Shown one piece after another: positions 1-6,799 of a stretch of 12,011 bases of DNA. Position numbers and translations under genes: made by a program. The DNA is from Gammaproteobacteria bacterium (lineage in GTDB: Bacteria; Pseudomonadota; Gammaproteobacteria; Xanthomonadales; Xanthomonadaceae): NCBI GenBank assembly GCA_012510865.1, contig JAAZHF010000299.1, positions 1-12,011 on the forward strand, in the 5' to 3' direction. Numbering within the stretch: position 1 is the first letter of the stretch; each line of letters starts with the position of its first letter. Under the pieces are notes generated by a model. The model was not told where the DNA came from. It saw nothing but the letters and a program-made list of their open reading frames with translations, and did no database searches.

Positions 1-100
1 AGGCTGGACATGGCGGTGGGATCCCCACGGGAGCGGCGGCGGCCGCGATGCGGGAATGATAGGGCAGGCGATCGCGCCCGCTCCCGCGGCGCGCGCCGCC
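1..100. other. Left-edge non-coding stretch after the kinase gene
   Basis: No gene can be supported here. An ATG on the minus strand at 9-11 (Met-Ser-Ser-Leu, running out of the window) could be the start of a next minus-strand gene, but only 11 bases of it are visible and there is no convincing ribosome binding site. A plus-strand frame ending in TGA at 57-59 could equally be the tail of a converging gene. Two perfect 9-base inverted arms (28-36 and 78-86, separated by 41 bases) flank the middle of the stretch. No T-run follows them, so a terminator role is unproven. Confidence 0.35.
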
Positions 101-766
101 TCAGGGCTTCGGGCCCTGGCCCTCGTTGTCCTCCCACTTGAGGATCCTGCGGGTGACGAAGCGGTAGGCCGGCTTCCCGGTCGCGAACCAGGCCTCGCGC
201 AGCCACGACGTCCGGCGCAGCACGCGACGCTCGACGGGGGTGATGGCGTCCGGGCAGTACGTGCGCTTGTGCTTGAGCAGGTGGCGCAGGTCCTCGCGCG
301 CCAGCAGGCGCATCCAGCGCGAGCGCGGGTCGCCGCGCACCGCGAGCTGGAAATCGATGATCGCCGGGCGACCGTCCTTGAGCACCAGCCAGTTGGCCTC
401 CTTGGCCAGGTCGTTGTGGGCCAGGCCGCGGCGGTGCAGCTGCTGCAGCAGCCGGCGCGCGCGCCGGAAGTAGGGGACATCGCCGCGCGGCGGACGCCGG
501 AACATGGCGTCGCCGGCCATGTAGCTGCGGTCGAGCACGCGGCCGTCCCAGCCGAGCAGCGCGGGCACGTCGGCAAGTCCCGCGACCGCCTCCAGCCCCC
601 GCGCTTCGCGCCGGGCCAGCCACCACGCGGGGATGCGCAGCCAGGCCGGCACGTGCCGCAGGTCGCGGCGCACGAACAGCCGCCCGCCCGGATCGCGCAT
701 CAGCGCGATGCGCCCGAAGCTGTCGGACTTCAGCGCGCCGACCTCGACTGAACCGGATCGATCCAT
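101..766 (-). CDS. RIO1/Kdo-kinase-like small phosphotransferase
   Basis: A 221-residue cytoplasmic protein resembling the compact kinase fold of lipopolysaccharide (Kdo/heptose) kinases and RIO kinases. The best motif is HND at 117-119 with Asn125, the catalytic loop, followed by IIDF at 136-139, the metal-binding Asp of the DFG position. The N-lobe has FVRRDL around 31-36, where a Lys would normally sit, and a likely helix-C Glu at 54 in ARREARGLE. Catalytic Asp119 and Asn125 are six residues apart instead of the usual five. I recall similar HND...N loops in Xanthomonad relatives, so this may be a family trait. There is no signal peptide or membrane segment. The ATG at 766 was chosen because a TACAAT -10 box ends just six bases upstream and there is no Shine-Dalgarno sequence, which fits a leaderless mRNA. 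The substrate is not shown by the sequence; an inner-core LPS sugar or a small molecule is possible. The gene diverges from the DedA/PAP2 gene. Confidence 0.8.
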   Translation of the reverse strand: MDRSGSVEVGALKSDSFGRIALMRDPGGRLFVRRDLRHVPAWLRIPAWWLARREARGLEAVAGLADVPALLGWDGRVLDRSYMAGDAMFRRPPRGDVPYFRRARRLLQQLHRRGLAHNDLAKEANWLVLKDGRPAIIDFQLAVRGDPRSRWMRLLAREDLRHLLKHKRTYCPDAITPVERRVLRRTSWLREAWFATGKPAYRFVTRRILKWEDNEGQGPKP

Positions 767-772
767 GGCGGC

Positions 773-778
773 ATTGTA
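773..778 (-). promoter_or_regulatory. -10 box (TACAAT) of the kinase gene, leaderless
   Basis: On the minus strand TACAAT is followed by six bases (GCCGCC) and then the ATG at 766. A start of transcription at the usual distance would fall on the A of the ATG itself, giving a leaderless mRNA. No good -35 hexamer is visible at 16-18 bases upstream. Confidence 0.5.
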
Positions 779-784
779 GGCGGC

Positions 785-804
785 GCAGCCGCGGCGCCGG
801 CTGC
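785..804. repeat. Inverted repeat between divergent -10 boxes
   Basis: GCAGCC (785-790) and GGCTGC (799-804) are perfect inverted arms around an 8-base GC-only centre. They sit between the two divergent -10 boxes, where the -35 regions should lie. This is the position of a shared operator, but GC-rich DNA throws up such palindromes often, so the role is an inference. Confidence 0.35.
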
Positions 805-810
805 CATAAT
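805..810 (+). promoter_or_regulatory. -10 box (CATAAT) of the DedA/PAP2 gene, leaderless
   Basis: CATAAT lies seven bases before the GTG start at 818, so transcription should begin at about 817-818. With no Shine-Dalgarno sequence in between, this again suggests a leaderless transcript. The -35 region is not recognisable. Confidence 0.5.
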
Positions 811-817
811 TGCCGCG

Positions 818-2818
818 GTGAGCGCCTGGTTCGACAGCCTCGTTGCCTGGATCGGCGCCCATCCCGTGGCCGCCGGCGTGGCCATCTTCGCGATTGCCTT
901 CTGCGATGCGGTCATCGTGCTCGGTGCGGTCGTCCCCGCCCTGCCGCTGCTGTTCGCCATCGGCGTCCTGATCGGGCTGGGCGAGATCTCCGGACCCTAC
1001 GCGATCGCCTGCGCGGCCGCCGGCGCGCTGCTGGGCGACGCCTCGAGCTACTGGGTCGGCTACCGCTGGGGTCCCCGGCTGCGGGCCACCTGGCCGTTCA
1101 GCAGGTACCCGCAGCTGCTCGAACGCGCGGAAGTGCTGTTCCGCCGCAACGAGGTCAAGGGCATCTTCATCGCCCGCTACGTGGGCCCGGTGCGGCCGTT
1201 CGTGCCCGCGATCGCCGGCATGTCGCGGATGCCGCTGCGCCGCTACCTGCCGGCGAGCCTGGTCGCCGCGCTCACGTGGGCGGTTCTGTTCCTTGCGCCG
1301 GGCTGGCTGTTCGGCGAGGCGTACGAGGCGGTCGCCGCCGTGGCCGACCGCCTGGCGCTGGTGGTCGGCGCGCTCCTGGCCGCGATCGCGCTGGCCTGGG
1401 CGATGGTGCTCTACACCTACCGCTGGTTCGCGAACCATGCCGACGCCCTGCTCGCGCGCGCCCTGCGCTGGACCCGCGAGCATCCGCGCCTGGGCCGCTA
1501 CGCCGCGGCGCTGATCTCGCCCAACCGACCGGAGTCGGCGTCGCTGGCGCTGCTGGCGGCCTGCCTCCTCGCGATCGGCATCGCGTGGTCCACGCTGCTG
1601 GCGACCATGCTCGCGCGGGGCGGCCCGCTGGCCATGGACGTGCGCATCCACGACGCGATGTACGCGCTGCGCAACCCGCTGGCGGACCGCCTGATGGCGG
1701 CGCTGGCCTCGATCGGGGACCCGGTGGTGCTCGGGCTGCCGATCGCGCTGTCCACGCTGTGGCTGCTCTGGCGGCGGCGCTGGATGGCGGCCGCGCACTG
1801 GCTGGCGGCCCTGGCCTTCGGCCTGGTGCTGACCGCGGCGCTCGAGGCGGTGATCGACATGCCGCGGCCGCCGACCGCGCTCAGCGGCTTCGGCTTCCCC
1901 GCGGTCGGGGTGACCATGACCACCATCACCTTCGGCTTCTTCGCGGTCCTGATCGCGCGCGAACTGCCCGGGCGGCAGCGGGTCTGGCCCTACCTGGTGT
2001 CCGGCGCGGCGGTGGCGGTGCTGGGCTTCGCGCGCCTGTACCTGGGCGCGCACTGGCTGACCGACCTCGTCGGCGGCATGCTGCTCGGGATCGCGTGGCT
2101 GCTTGCCCTGGGCATCGCCTACCGCCGGCACGTGGCGCGCTCGTTCTGGATGCGGCCGCTGGCGGCGCTGTTCTACGGCGCGTTCCTGCTTGCCGCGCTG
2201 TGGCACGCGCCGCGCGCGGTGAACCCGCTGCTCGAGCGCTTCGCGCCGCTGCCGCCGCCGTCCAACATCGACCTCGCCACGTGGTGGGAGGACGGCTGGG
2301 CGGCCCTGCCATGGCAGCGCAACGAGCGCGACGCCAGCCGCCGCTGGCCGCTCGACGTCCAGGTGGCGGGGCCACTCGGGCCGCTCGAGGCGCACCTCGC
2401 CGCCCGCGGCTGGCGCGCGCAGCCGCAGGCCGACTGGAGCGACACCCTGGTCCTGCTCGACGACGACACCGCGCCGCTGGACCACAGGATCCTCCCCGCG
2501 ACGCTGGGCGCGAGCGCCGAGGCGCTGCTGCTCCGCCGCCAGCTCGACGATGGCCGCCTGCTCGCCCTGCGCCTGTGGCGCGCACCGCGGCAGCCGCGCG
2601 ACGGCACGCCGCTGTGGATCGGCACCGTCCAGACCCTGGCCTATGCGCGCCCCTTCGACCTGTTCGGACTGTGGTCGCCCGACGCGGACACCCACGCCGC
2701 CTACGAGCGGCTGCGCGCCGACCTGGCAGGATTCGACCTGCGCGAAGACCCGCATCCGGCGAGCGGCGTGCAGGTCCTGCGCCTGAGGATGCCGGCGCCG
2801 GGGCCGGACGGCCCCTAG
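818..2818 (+). CDS. DedA / PAP2-like / LssY C-terminal fusion membrane protein
   Basis: A 666-residue inner-membrane protein built from three parts. Residues about 1-200 are a DedA (SNARE-associated) domain with GDASSYWVGYRWG near 70-82 and the signature RYVGPVR with Arg120 and Arg126, the spacing of the two essential arginines of E. coli YqjA. By eye, Asp30 takes the place of the YqjA membrane Glu, while the second membrane acidic residue appears to be Leu42. Residues about 235-430 are a PAP2 (type 2 phosphatidic acid phosphatase) fold. Its third motif is good (Arg406, His412, Asp416), but motif 1 has Glu343 in place of Lys, and motif 2 reads FPAVG (360-364) where PSGH is expected, so the catalytic Ser-Gly-His is lost. 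Residues about 480-666 are a soluble LssY C-terminal domain. DedA proteins act as lipid transporters/scramblases; this protein probably handles undecaprenyl or phospholipid carriers without hydrolysing them. GTG 818 is the first start after the -10 box. Confidence 0.88.
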   Translation: MSAWFDSLVAWIGAHPVAAGVAIFAIAFCDAVIVLGAVVPALPLLFAIGVLIGLGEISGPYAIACAAAGALLGDASSYWVGYRWGPRLRATWPFSRYPQLLERAEVLFRRNEVKGIFIARYVGPVRPFVPAIAGMSRMPLRRYLPASLVAALTWAVLFLAPGWLFGEAYEAVAAVADRLALVVGALLAAIALAWAMVLYTYRWFANHADALLARALRWTREHPRLGRYAAALISPNRPESASLALLAACLLAIGIAWSTLLATMLARGGPLAMDVRIHDAMYALRNPLADRLMAALASIGDPVVLGLPIALSTLWLLWRRRWMAAAHWLAALAFGLVLTAALEAVIDMPRPPTALSGFGFPAVGVTMTTITFGFFAVLIARELPGRQRVWPYLVSGAAVAVLGFARLYLGAHWLTDLVGGMLLGIAWLLALGIAYRRHVARSFWMRPLAALFYGAFLLAALWHAPRAVNPLLERFAPLPPPSNIDLATWWEDGWAALPWQRNERDASRRWPLDVQVAGPLGPLEAHLAARGWRAQPQADWSDTLVLLDDDTAPLDHRILPATLGASAEALLLRRQLDDGRLLALRLWRAPRQPRDGTPLWIGTVQTLAYARPFDLFGLWSPDADTHAAYERLRADLAGFDLREDPHPASGVQVLRLRMPAPGPDGP

Positions 2819-3390
2819 CCGATCAGGGAAAGCAGGCCGTCGAGCCGCGCGTGCGGATCGTCCACCGCGAGCAGCTCCACCCGGCGCTCCTCGGGCATGG
2901 GCAGCAGTTCCAGCAGCCTCCAGCCGACCCAGGCGGCATCGTCGAAGCGCGGGTCCGGGCCGGGCGGGTGGCCCACCTGGTCGAAGATGCGCTCCAGCAG
3001 GGTGCCCAGCAGCGCGTGCTGCTGGCGCAGCCGGGTGCCGCCCGGCGGGTCGGCAAGCCATTCCACCGCCGCCTCGACCAGGCCGTTGCCGCGCACCGCG
3101 GTCCGGACCACGCGGAAGCGGCGCCCGCCCCGAACGCGCAGGGTGAGCAGGCCGTCGTCGTCGGTGCCGAAATCCTCGACCACGGCCTCGGTGCCATAGG
3201 CCGCCGGCACGGCCGGGGCCCCTACTTCGCCGCCTTCCATGATCAGGCAGACGCCGAAGCCGCCTCCAGTGCGGCTGCACTCGCCGACCATGTCCAGGTA
3301 GCGGGGTTCGAAGATGCGCAGGCCCAGCACCGCGCCCGGCACGAGCACGGCCTGCAGCGGGAACAGCGGGAGCATCTGCACGTCGGCCAT
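2815..3390 (-). CDS. LON substrate-binding (LON/PUA-like) domain protein
   Basis: A 191-residue cytoplasmic protein that matches the N-terminal substrate-binding domain of Lon protease (Pfam LON_substr_bdg type). The start MADVQMLPLFPLQAVLVPG, then LRIFEPRYLDMV at 24-35, is the domain hallmark. A beta-rich centre (FGVCLI, YGTEAVVEDF, LLTLRVRGGRRFRV) and a helical C-terminal end with LLELLPMPEERRVELL follow. There is no AAA ATPase and no Ser-Lys protease domain, so it cannot itself degrade proteins. Such stand-alone LON-domain proteins are common in Xanthomonads and their role is not settled. The ATG at 3390 was chosen because the domain begins at once. It lies 25 bases after the mpl stop, so it is the last gene of the adk-mpl operon. 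Its TAG stop shares the palindromic CTAG at 2815-2818 with the stop of the converging DedA/PAP2 gene. Confidence 0.88.
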   Translation of the reverse strand: MADVQMLPLFPLQAVLVPGAVLGLRIFEPRYLDMVGECSRTGGGFGVCLIMEGGEVGAPAVPAAYGTEAVVEDFGTDDDGLLTLRVRGGRRFRVVRTAVRGNGLVEAAVEWLADPPGGTRLRQQHALLGTLLERIFDQVGHPPGPDPRFDDAAWVGWRLLELLPMPEERRVELLAVDDPHARLDGLLSLIG

Positions 3391-3392
3391 CG

Positions 3393-3409
3393 CCCGCAGT
3401 CTACGCGGG
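3393..3409 (-). promoter_or_regulatory. Small hairpin at the mpl/LON junction
   Basis: CCCGC and GCGGG arms (3393-3397, 3405-3409) enclose a 7-base loop in the gap between the mpl stop and the LON start. On the minus-strand mRNA the downstream GCGGG is the only purine-rich stretch near the ATG and would be base-paired. This could make LON translation depend on ribosomes arriving from mpl. The stem is short, so this is tentative. Confidence 0.25.
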
Positions 3410-3415
3410 AGGCGA

Positions 3416-4825
3416 TCAAGGCCGCGCCGAGTCCGCTCCGAGTGCCTGCAGGAAGCGGCGCGGCGCGCCGTCGAAGCCGCCGTTGGACATGAACACCACG
3501 TGGTCCCCCGCGCGCACGAGCCCGCCCAGCCGTGCCAGCAGGGCGTCCGTATCGGGCACGGCGACGCCCTGTCCGCGCAGCGCGGCGACCACCGCGCCCG
3601 CGTCCCACTCGAGCCCCGGGCGATGCAGGAACACCACGGCATCGGCGAGGTCCAGCGACGGCGCCAGCGCCGCCGCGTGGGCGCCCAGGCGCATGGAGTT
3701 GCTGCGCGGCTCCATCGCGACCACGACCCGGCCCTGCGCGCCGACGCGCGCGCGCAGCCCTTCGAGGGAGGTGGCGATCGCGGTGGGATGGTGGGCGAAA
3801 TCGTCGTAGACGCGGATCCCGCGGGCTTCTCCGAGGAGCTCCATGCGCCGCTTCACGCTGCGGAAACCGGACAGCGCCGGGAGCACCGTGGCCACGTCGA
3901 CGCCGACGGCGTCGCAGGCGGCCAGCGCCGCCAGTGCGTTCATCACGTTGTGCCTGCCGAGCAGCGGCCAGCGCACTTCGCCGACGGCCCTTCCGGAGCG
4001 CAGCACCGCGAAGGCCCCGCCGTCGGCGGCGAGCAGGCGCGCGCTCCAGTCCAGCGCGACGCCCGCCGGAGCGTCGATGCCGAAGCGCACCACCGGCGGC
4101 CAGCAGCCCATGGCCAGGACCTCGGCCAGGTGCGGATCCTCCCCGTTCACCACCAGCCGGCCCCTGCGCGGGACGGTGCGGACGAAGTGGTGGAACTGGC
4201 GCTGGATCGCCGCGAAGTCGGGGAAGATGTCCGCGTGGTCGAACTCGAGGTTGTTCAGCACCGCGACCAGCGGCCGGTAATGCACGAACTTCGAGCGCTT
4301 GTCGAAGAAGGCGGTGTCGTACTCGTCGGCCTCGACCACGAAGGGCGAGGCCGGCAGGCCGTCGCCGGCCAGCCGCCCGAGCCGCGCGGAGACGCCGAAG
4401 TCCTCCGCGACCCCGCCGATCAGGAATCCCGGCTGCCGGCCCGCGGCCTCGAGCAGCCAGGCCAGGATGGTGGTCGTGGTGGTCTTGCCGTGCGTCCCCG
4501 CGACCGCGATGGTGTCGCGCCCCGGGAGCACGTTGTCGCGCAGCCACTCCGCTCCCGACGTATAGGCCGGGCCGTGGTCCAGCACGTGCTCCACCGCCGG
4601 GTTGCCGCGCGACAGCGCGTTGCCGATCACCACCATCCCGCAGTCCGCCGGGATGCCGGCCGGGTCGTAGCCCTGGTGCAGGCCGATGCCCAGCCGCTCG
4701 AGCTGGGTCGACATCGGCGGATACACGGACTGGTCGCTGCCCCCGACCTCGTGGCCGAGCTCGCGCGCGAGCGCCGCCACCCCGCCCATGAAGGTGCCGG
4801 CGATGCCGAGGATGTGCAGTTTCAA
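3416..4825 (-). CDS. mpl: UDP-N-acetylmuramate:L-Ala-D-Glu-meso-DAP ligase (Mpl)
   Basis: A 469-residue cytoplasmic Mur-family ligase for cell-wall recycling. It attaches the recovered tripeptide L-Ala-gamma-D-Glu-meso-diaminopimelate directly to UDP-MurNAc using ATP. The N-terminal Rossmann part has GIAGTFMGG at 7-15, where MurC would have GxGGxGM; the TFMGG form is typical of Mpl. The ATP loop GTHGKTTT is at 110-117. The central domain has EADEYDTAFFDKRSKF (165-180) and NNLEFDHADIF (191-201). The C-terminal domain has GRHNVMNALAA (290-300), DDFAHHPTAI (341-350) and MEPRSNSMRLG (371-381). Length fits the family. The start is a rare TTG at 4825, chosen because KLHILGIAG is the conserved Mpl N-terminus and no ATG or GTG is nearby in frame. 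TTG overlaps the adk stop as TTGA, so translation is probably coupled to adk. Confidence 0.95.
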   Translation of the reverse strand: MKLHILGIAGTFMGGVAALARELGHEVGGSDQSVYPPMSTQLERLGIGLHQGYDPAGIPADCGMVVIGNALSRGNPAVEHVLDHGPAYTSGAEWLRDNVLPGRDTIAVAGTHGKTTTTTILAWLLEAAGRQPGFLIGGVAEDFGVSARLGRLAGDGLPASPFVVEADEYDTAFFDKRSKFVHYRPLVAVLNNLEFDHADIFPDFAAIQRQFHHFVRTVPRRGRLVVNGEDPHLAEVLAMGCWPPVVRFGIDAPAGVALDWSARLLAADGGAFAVLRSGRAVGEVRWPLLGRHNVMNALAALAACDAVGVDVATVLPALSGFRSVKRRMELLGEARGIRVYDDFAHHPTAIATSLEGLRARVGAQGRVVVAMEPRSNSMRLGAHAAALAPSLDLADAVVFLHRPGLEWDAGAVVAALRGQGVAVPDTDALLARLGGLVRAGDHVVFMSNGGFDGAPRRFLQALGADSARP

Positions 4826-5388
4826 GTGCGTTCGAGGGCCGCCAGGATCCGGTTGGAGACCTCGTCCAGCGTACCCACGCCATCCACCACGCCGAGCCGG
4901 CCGGCGTCGCGGTAGTAGCCGATCACGGGCGCGGTCTGCTCGTCGTACACCTGCAGCCGCTTGCGCACCGCTTCCGGGGTATCGTCGGCGCGCCCCTCGG
5001 CGCGGGCCCGGCCGGCCAGGCGCTCGATCAGGAGCTCGTTGTCCACCTCGAGCTGGATCGCGGCGTCGATCGGCTGCCCGATCCGCTGCAGCAGCGCGTC
5101 CAGCGCGGCGGCCTGCGCCAGGTTGCGCGGGTAGCCATCGAGGATGAAGCCCTGGGCCACGTCGCCGCGCGAGAACCGGTCCTCGAGCATGCCCAGCAGG
5201 ATCTCGTCCGAGACCAGTTCGCCGCGGGCCATGACCTCTTTCGCCTGCAGCCCCAGGGGGCTGCCCGCCTTGACCTCCGCGCGCAGCAGGTCGCCGGTCG
5301 ATACGTGCGGCACCTGCAGGTGTTCCTTCAGGCGCGTGGCCTGCGTCCCCTTGCCGGAACCCGGCGCACCAAGCAGTACCAGTCGCAT
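4822..5388 (-). CDS. adk: Adenylate kinase, short form
   Basis: A 188-residue cytoplasmic enzyme catalysing ATP + AMP = 2 ADP. The P-loop GAPGSGKGT is at 7-15. STGDLLR (30-36), LVSDEI (58-63) and GFILDGYPRN (80-89) form the AMP-binding and core motifs, and GRARAEGRADD (126-136) covers the LID region. The LID is the short type without the roughly 25-residue insertion and without zinc cysteines, which gives about 188 residues and matches the Xanthomonad enzyme. ATG 5388 is preferred over an in-frame ATG at 5400 because GGAG (5395-5398 on the minus strand) lies six bases upstream and MRLVLLG is the conserved N-terminus; the longer form would add four residues. It heads the adk-mpl-LON operon. 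Its promoter must lie in 5389-5508, shared with divergent pfp, but no clear -10 is seen on that strand. Confidence 0.97.
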   Translation of the reverse strand: MRLVLLGAPGSGKGTQATRLKEHLQVPHVSTGDLLRAEVKAGSPLGLQAKEVMARGELVSDEILLGMLEDRFSRGDVAQGFILDGYPRNLAQAAALDALLQRIGQPIDAAIQLEVDNELLIERLAGRARAEGRADDTPEAVRKRLQVYDEQTAPVIGYYRDAGRLGVVDGVGTLDEVSNRILAALERT

Positions 5389-5430
5389 CGAACGCTCCAT
5401 CTGTTTTCGGGACGTGGACCCTCTGCGGCG

Positions 5431-5436
5431 TAGAAT
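5431..5436 (+). promoter_or_regulatory. -10 box (TAGAAT) for pfp
   Basis: TAGAAT, preceded by GCGGCG, predicts a start at about 5443 and a leader of roughly 65 bases before pfp. The same hexamer in a similar setting precedes ppa at 9591-9596. The -35 region near 5408-5413 is poor. The leader contains a run of seven C (5475-5481) and ends in GGAG (5500-5503), five bases before the ATG. Confidence 0.5.
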
Positions 5437-5508
5437 CCCCTGCCGCGGCGACCACGGTGCCAGCTTACCGTAATCCCCCCCGGGCCCGAACCCCTTTCCG
5501 GAGCCGAG

Positions 5509-6765
5509 ATGTCCCAAGGAACCCTCCTCTACGCCCAGTCCGGCGGCGTCACCGCCGTCATCAACGCCACCGCTTCGGCGGTCATCGGCGAGGCCCGCGC
5601 GCGAAGGGTGCGGGTGCTGGCCGCCCGCAACGGCATCCTCGGCGCCCTGCGCGAGGAGCTGATCGACACGTCGAAGGAGCCGCTGGCCGCGATCCGCGCG
5701 CTGGCCCACACCCCGGGCGGGGCCTTCGGCTCCTGTCGCTACAAGCTCGGGTCGCTGGACGCGGACCGGGCGAAGTACGAGCGCCTGCTGGAGGTCCTGG
5801 CCGCCCACGACGTGCGCTGGTTCCTCTACAACGGCGGCAACGACTCGGCCGACACCGCCAACAAGGTCTCGCGGCTGGCGGCGGAGTTCGACTACCCGCT
5901 GACCTGCATCGGCGTGCCCAAGACGGTCGACAACGACCTGGTGGTCACCGACTGCTGCCCCGGCTTCGGCTCGGCGGCCAAGTACACCGCGGTCTCGGTG
6001 CGCGAGGCGGCGCTGGACGTGGCCGCGATGGCCGACACGTCGACGAAGGTCTTCGTCTACGAGGCCATGGGCCGCCACGCCGGCTGGCTGGCCGCGGCCG
6101 CCGGCCTGGCCGGCGAGGGCCCGGACGACGCGCCGCACCTGATCCTGTTCCCCGAACGGGCCTATGACGAAGCCGACTTCCTGGCCCGCGTGCGCAAGGT
6201 GGTCGACCGCGTCGGGTATTGCGTGGTCGTGGCCAGTGAAGGCATCCGCACCGCCGACGGCACCTTCGTCGCCGACGCCGGAGGCGGCAGGGATTCCTTC
6301 GGGCACACCCAGCTCGGCGGGGTGGCCTCCTACCTGGCCGGCCGGGTGCAGGAGCGCCTCGGCCTCAAGGTGCACTGGACGATGCCCGACTACCTGCAGC
6401 GCTCGGCCCGCCACATCGCATCGAAGACCGACCTGGACCACGCCATGGCCGTCGGCCGGGCGGCCGTGCGCTACGCGCTCGAAGGGCGCAACGCCACCAT
6501 GCCTGCCATCGTGCGGACCTCCGACGCCCCCTACCGCTGGAAGATCGAACCGGCGCCGCTCCACCGGATCGCGAACCGCGAGAAGACGATGCCCAGGGCC
6601 TTCATCCGCCGCGACGGGTACGGCATCCCGGCAGCGGCCCGCGCCTACCTCACGCCGCTCATCCGCGGAGAGGCCTATCCGCCCTACGGGCGCGACGGCC
6701 TGCCCAGGTACGTGGCGCTCCGGAACACGCCGGTGGCGAGGAAACTGCCGGCCTGGAAGGTCTAA
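5509..6765 (+). CDS. pfp: Pyrophosphate-dependent 6-phosphofructokinase
   Basis: A 418-residue cytoplasmic enzyme that reversibly phosphorylates fructose-6-phosphate with PPi instead of ATP, so it works in glycolysis or gluconeogenesis. The phosphoryl-donor loop reads YNGGNDS with Asn111-Asp112-Ser113; ATP-using enzymes have GGDGS, and the Asp-bearing loop blocks ATP. PKTVDND at 137-143 supplies the PPi-enzyme Lys138 and the catalytic Asp141 and Asp143. MGRHAGWLA at 187-195 is the sugar-phosphate site. Length and sequence fit the Xanthomonas campestris type, a characterised PPi-PFK without allosteric control. The ATG has GGAG at good spacing. The gene diverges from adk and lies upstream of hppA, whose product uses the same substrate. 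In methanotrophs pfp and hpp are adjacent, so the linkage recurs in other lineages. No ATP-dependent PfkA is in the window. Confidence 0.95.
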   Translation: MSQGTLLYAQSGGVTAVINATASAVIGEARARRVRVLAARNGILGALREELIDTSKEPLAAIRALAHTPGGAFGSCRYKLGSLDADRAKYERLLEVLAAHDVRWFLYNGGNDSADTANKVSRLAAEFDYPLTCIGVPKTVDNDLVVTDCCPGFGSAAKYTAVSVREAALDVAAMADTSTKVFVYEAMGRHAGWLAAAAGLAGEGPDDAPHLILFPERAYDEADFLARVRKVVDRVGYCVVVASEGIRTADGTFVADAGGGRDSFGHTQLGGVASYLAGRVQERLGLKVHWTMPDYLQRSARHIASKTDLDHAMAVGRAAVRYALEGRNATMPAIVRTSDAPYRWKIEPAPLHRIANREKTMPRAFIRRDGYGIPAAARAYLTPLIRGEAYPPYGRDGLPRYVALRNTPVARKLPAWKV

Positions 6766-6799
6766 GCCGCGGGACGCGCGGCCTACCTGCAGGCCGCGC
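6766..6799. terminator. Two overlapping hairpins between converging pfp and the secreted-protein gene
   Basis: Directly after the pfp TAA, GCCGCG (6766-6771) can pair with CGCGGC (6777-6782). The same right arm is part of a stronger perfect 9-bp stem, GCGCGGCCT (6776-6784) with AGGCCGCGC (6791-6799) around a 6-base loop. The two stems exclude each other. There is no T-run on either strand, so this is a candidate bidirectional stop or mRNA 3' end protector, not a textbook terminator. The larger stem contains the TAG of the minus-strand gene. Confidence 0.4.

Noticed and set aside
101..3280. 1059-codon open minus-strand frame
   Set aside because: Only its last 221 codons (start at 766) encode the kinase. 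The rest runs antisense through the DedA/PAP2 gene with Arg/Pro/Ala-rich low-complexity sequence, a GC-bias artefact.
1276..3492. 738-codon plus-strand frame
   Set aside because: It overlaps the DedA/PAP2 gene in another frame and the LON gene in antisense; Arg/Ala/Pro composition and no recognisable motif.
5389..5400. Longer adk with four extra residues (MERS) from ATG 5400
   Set aside because: No ribosome site precedes it, while GGAG is well placed for ATG 5388, and the family begins at MRLVLLG.
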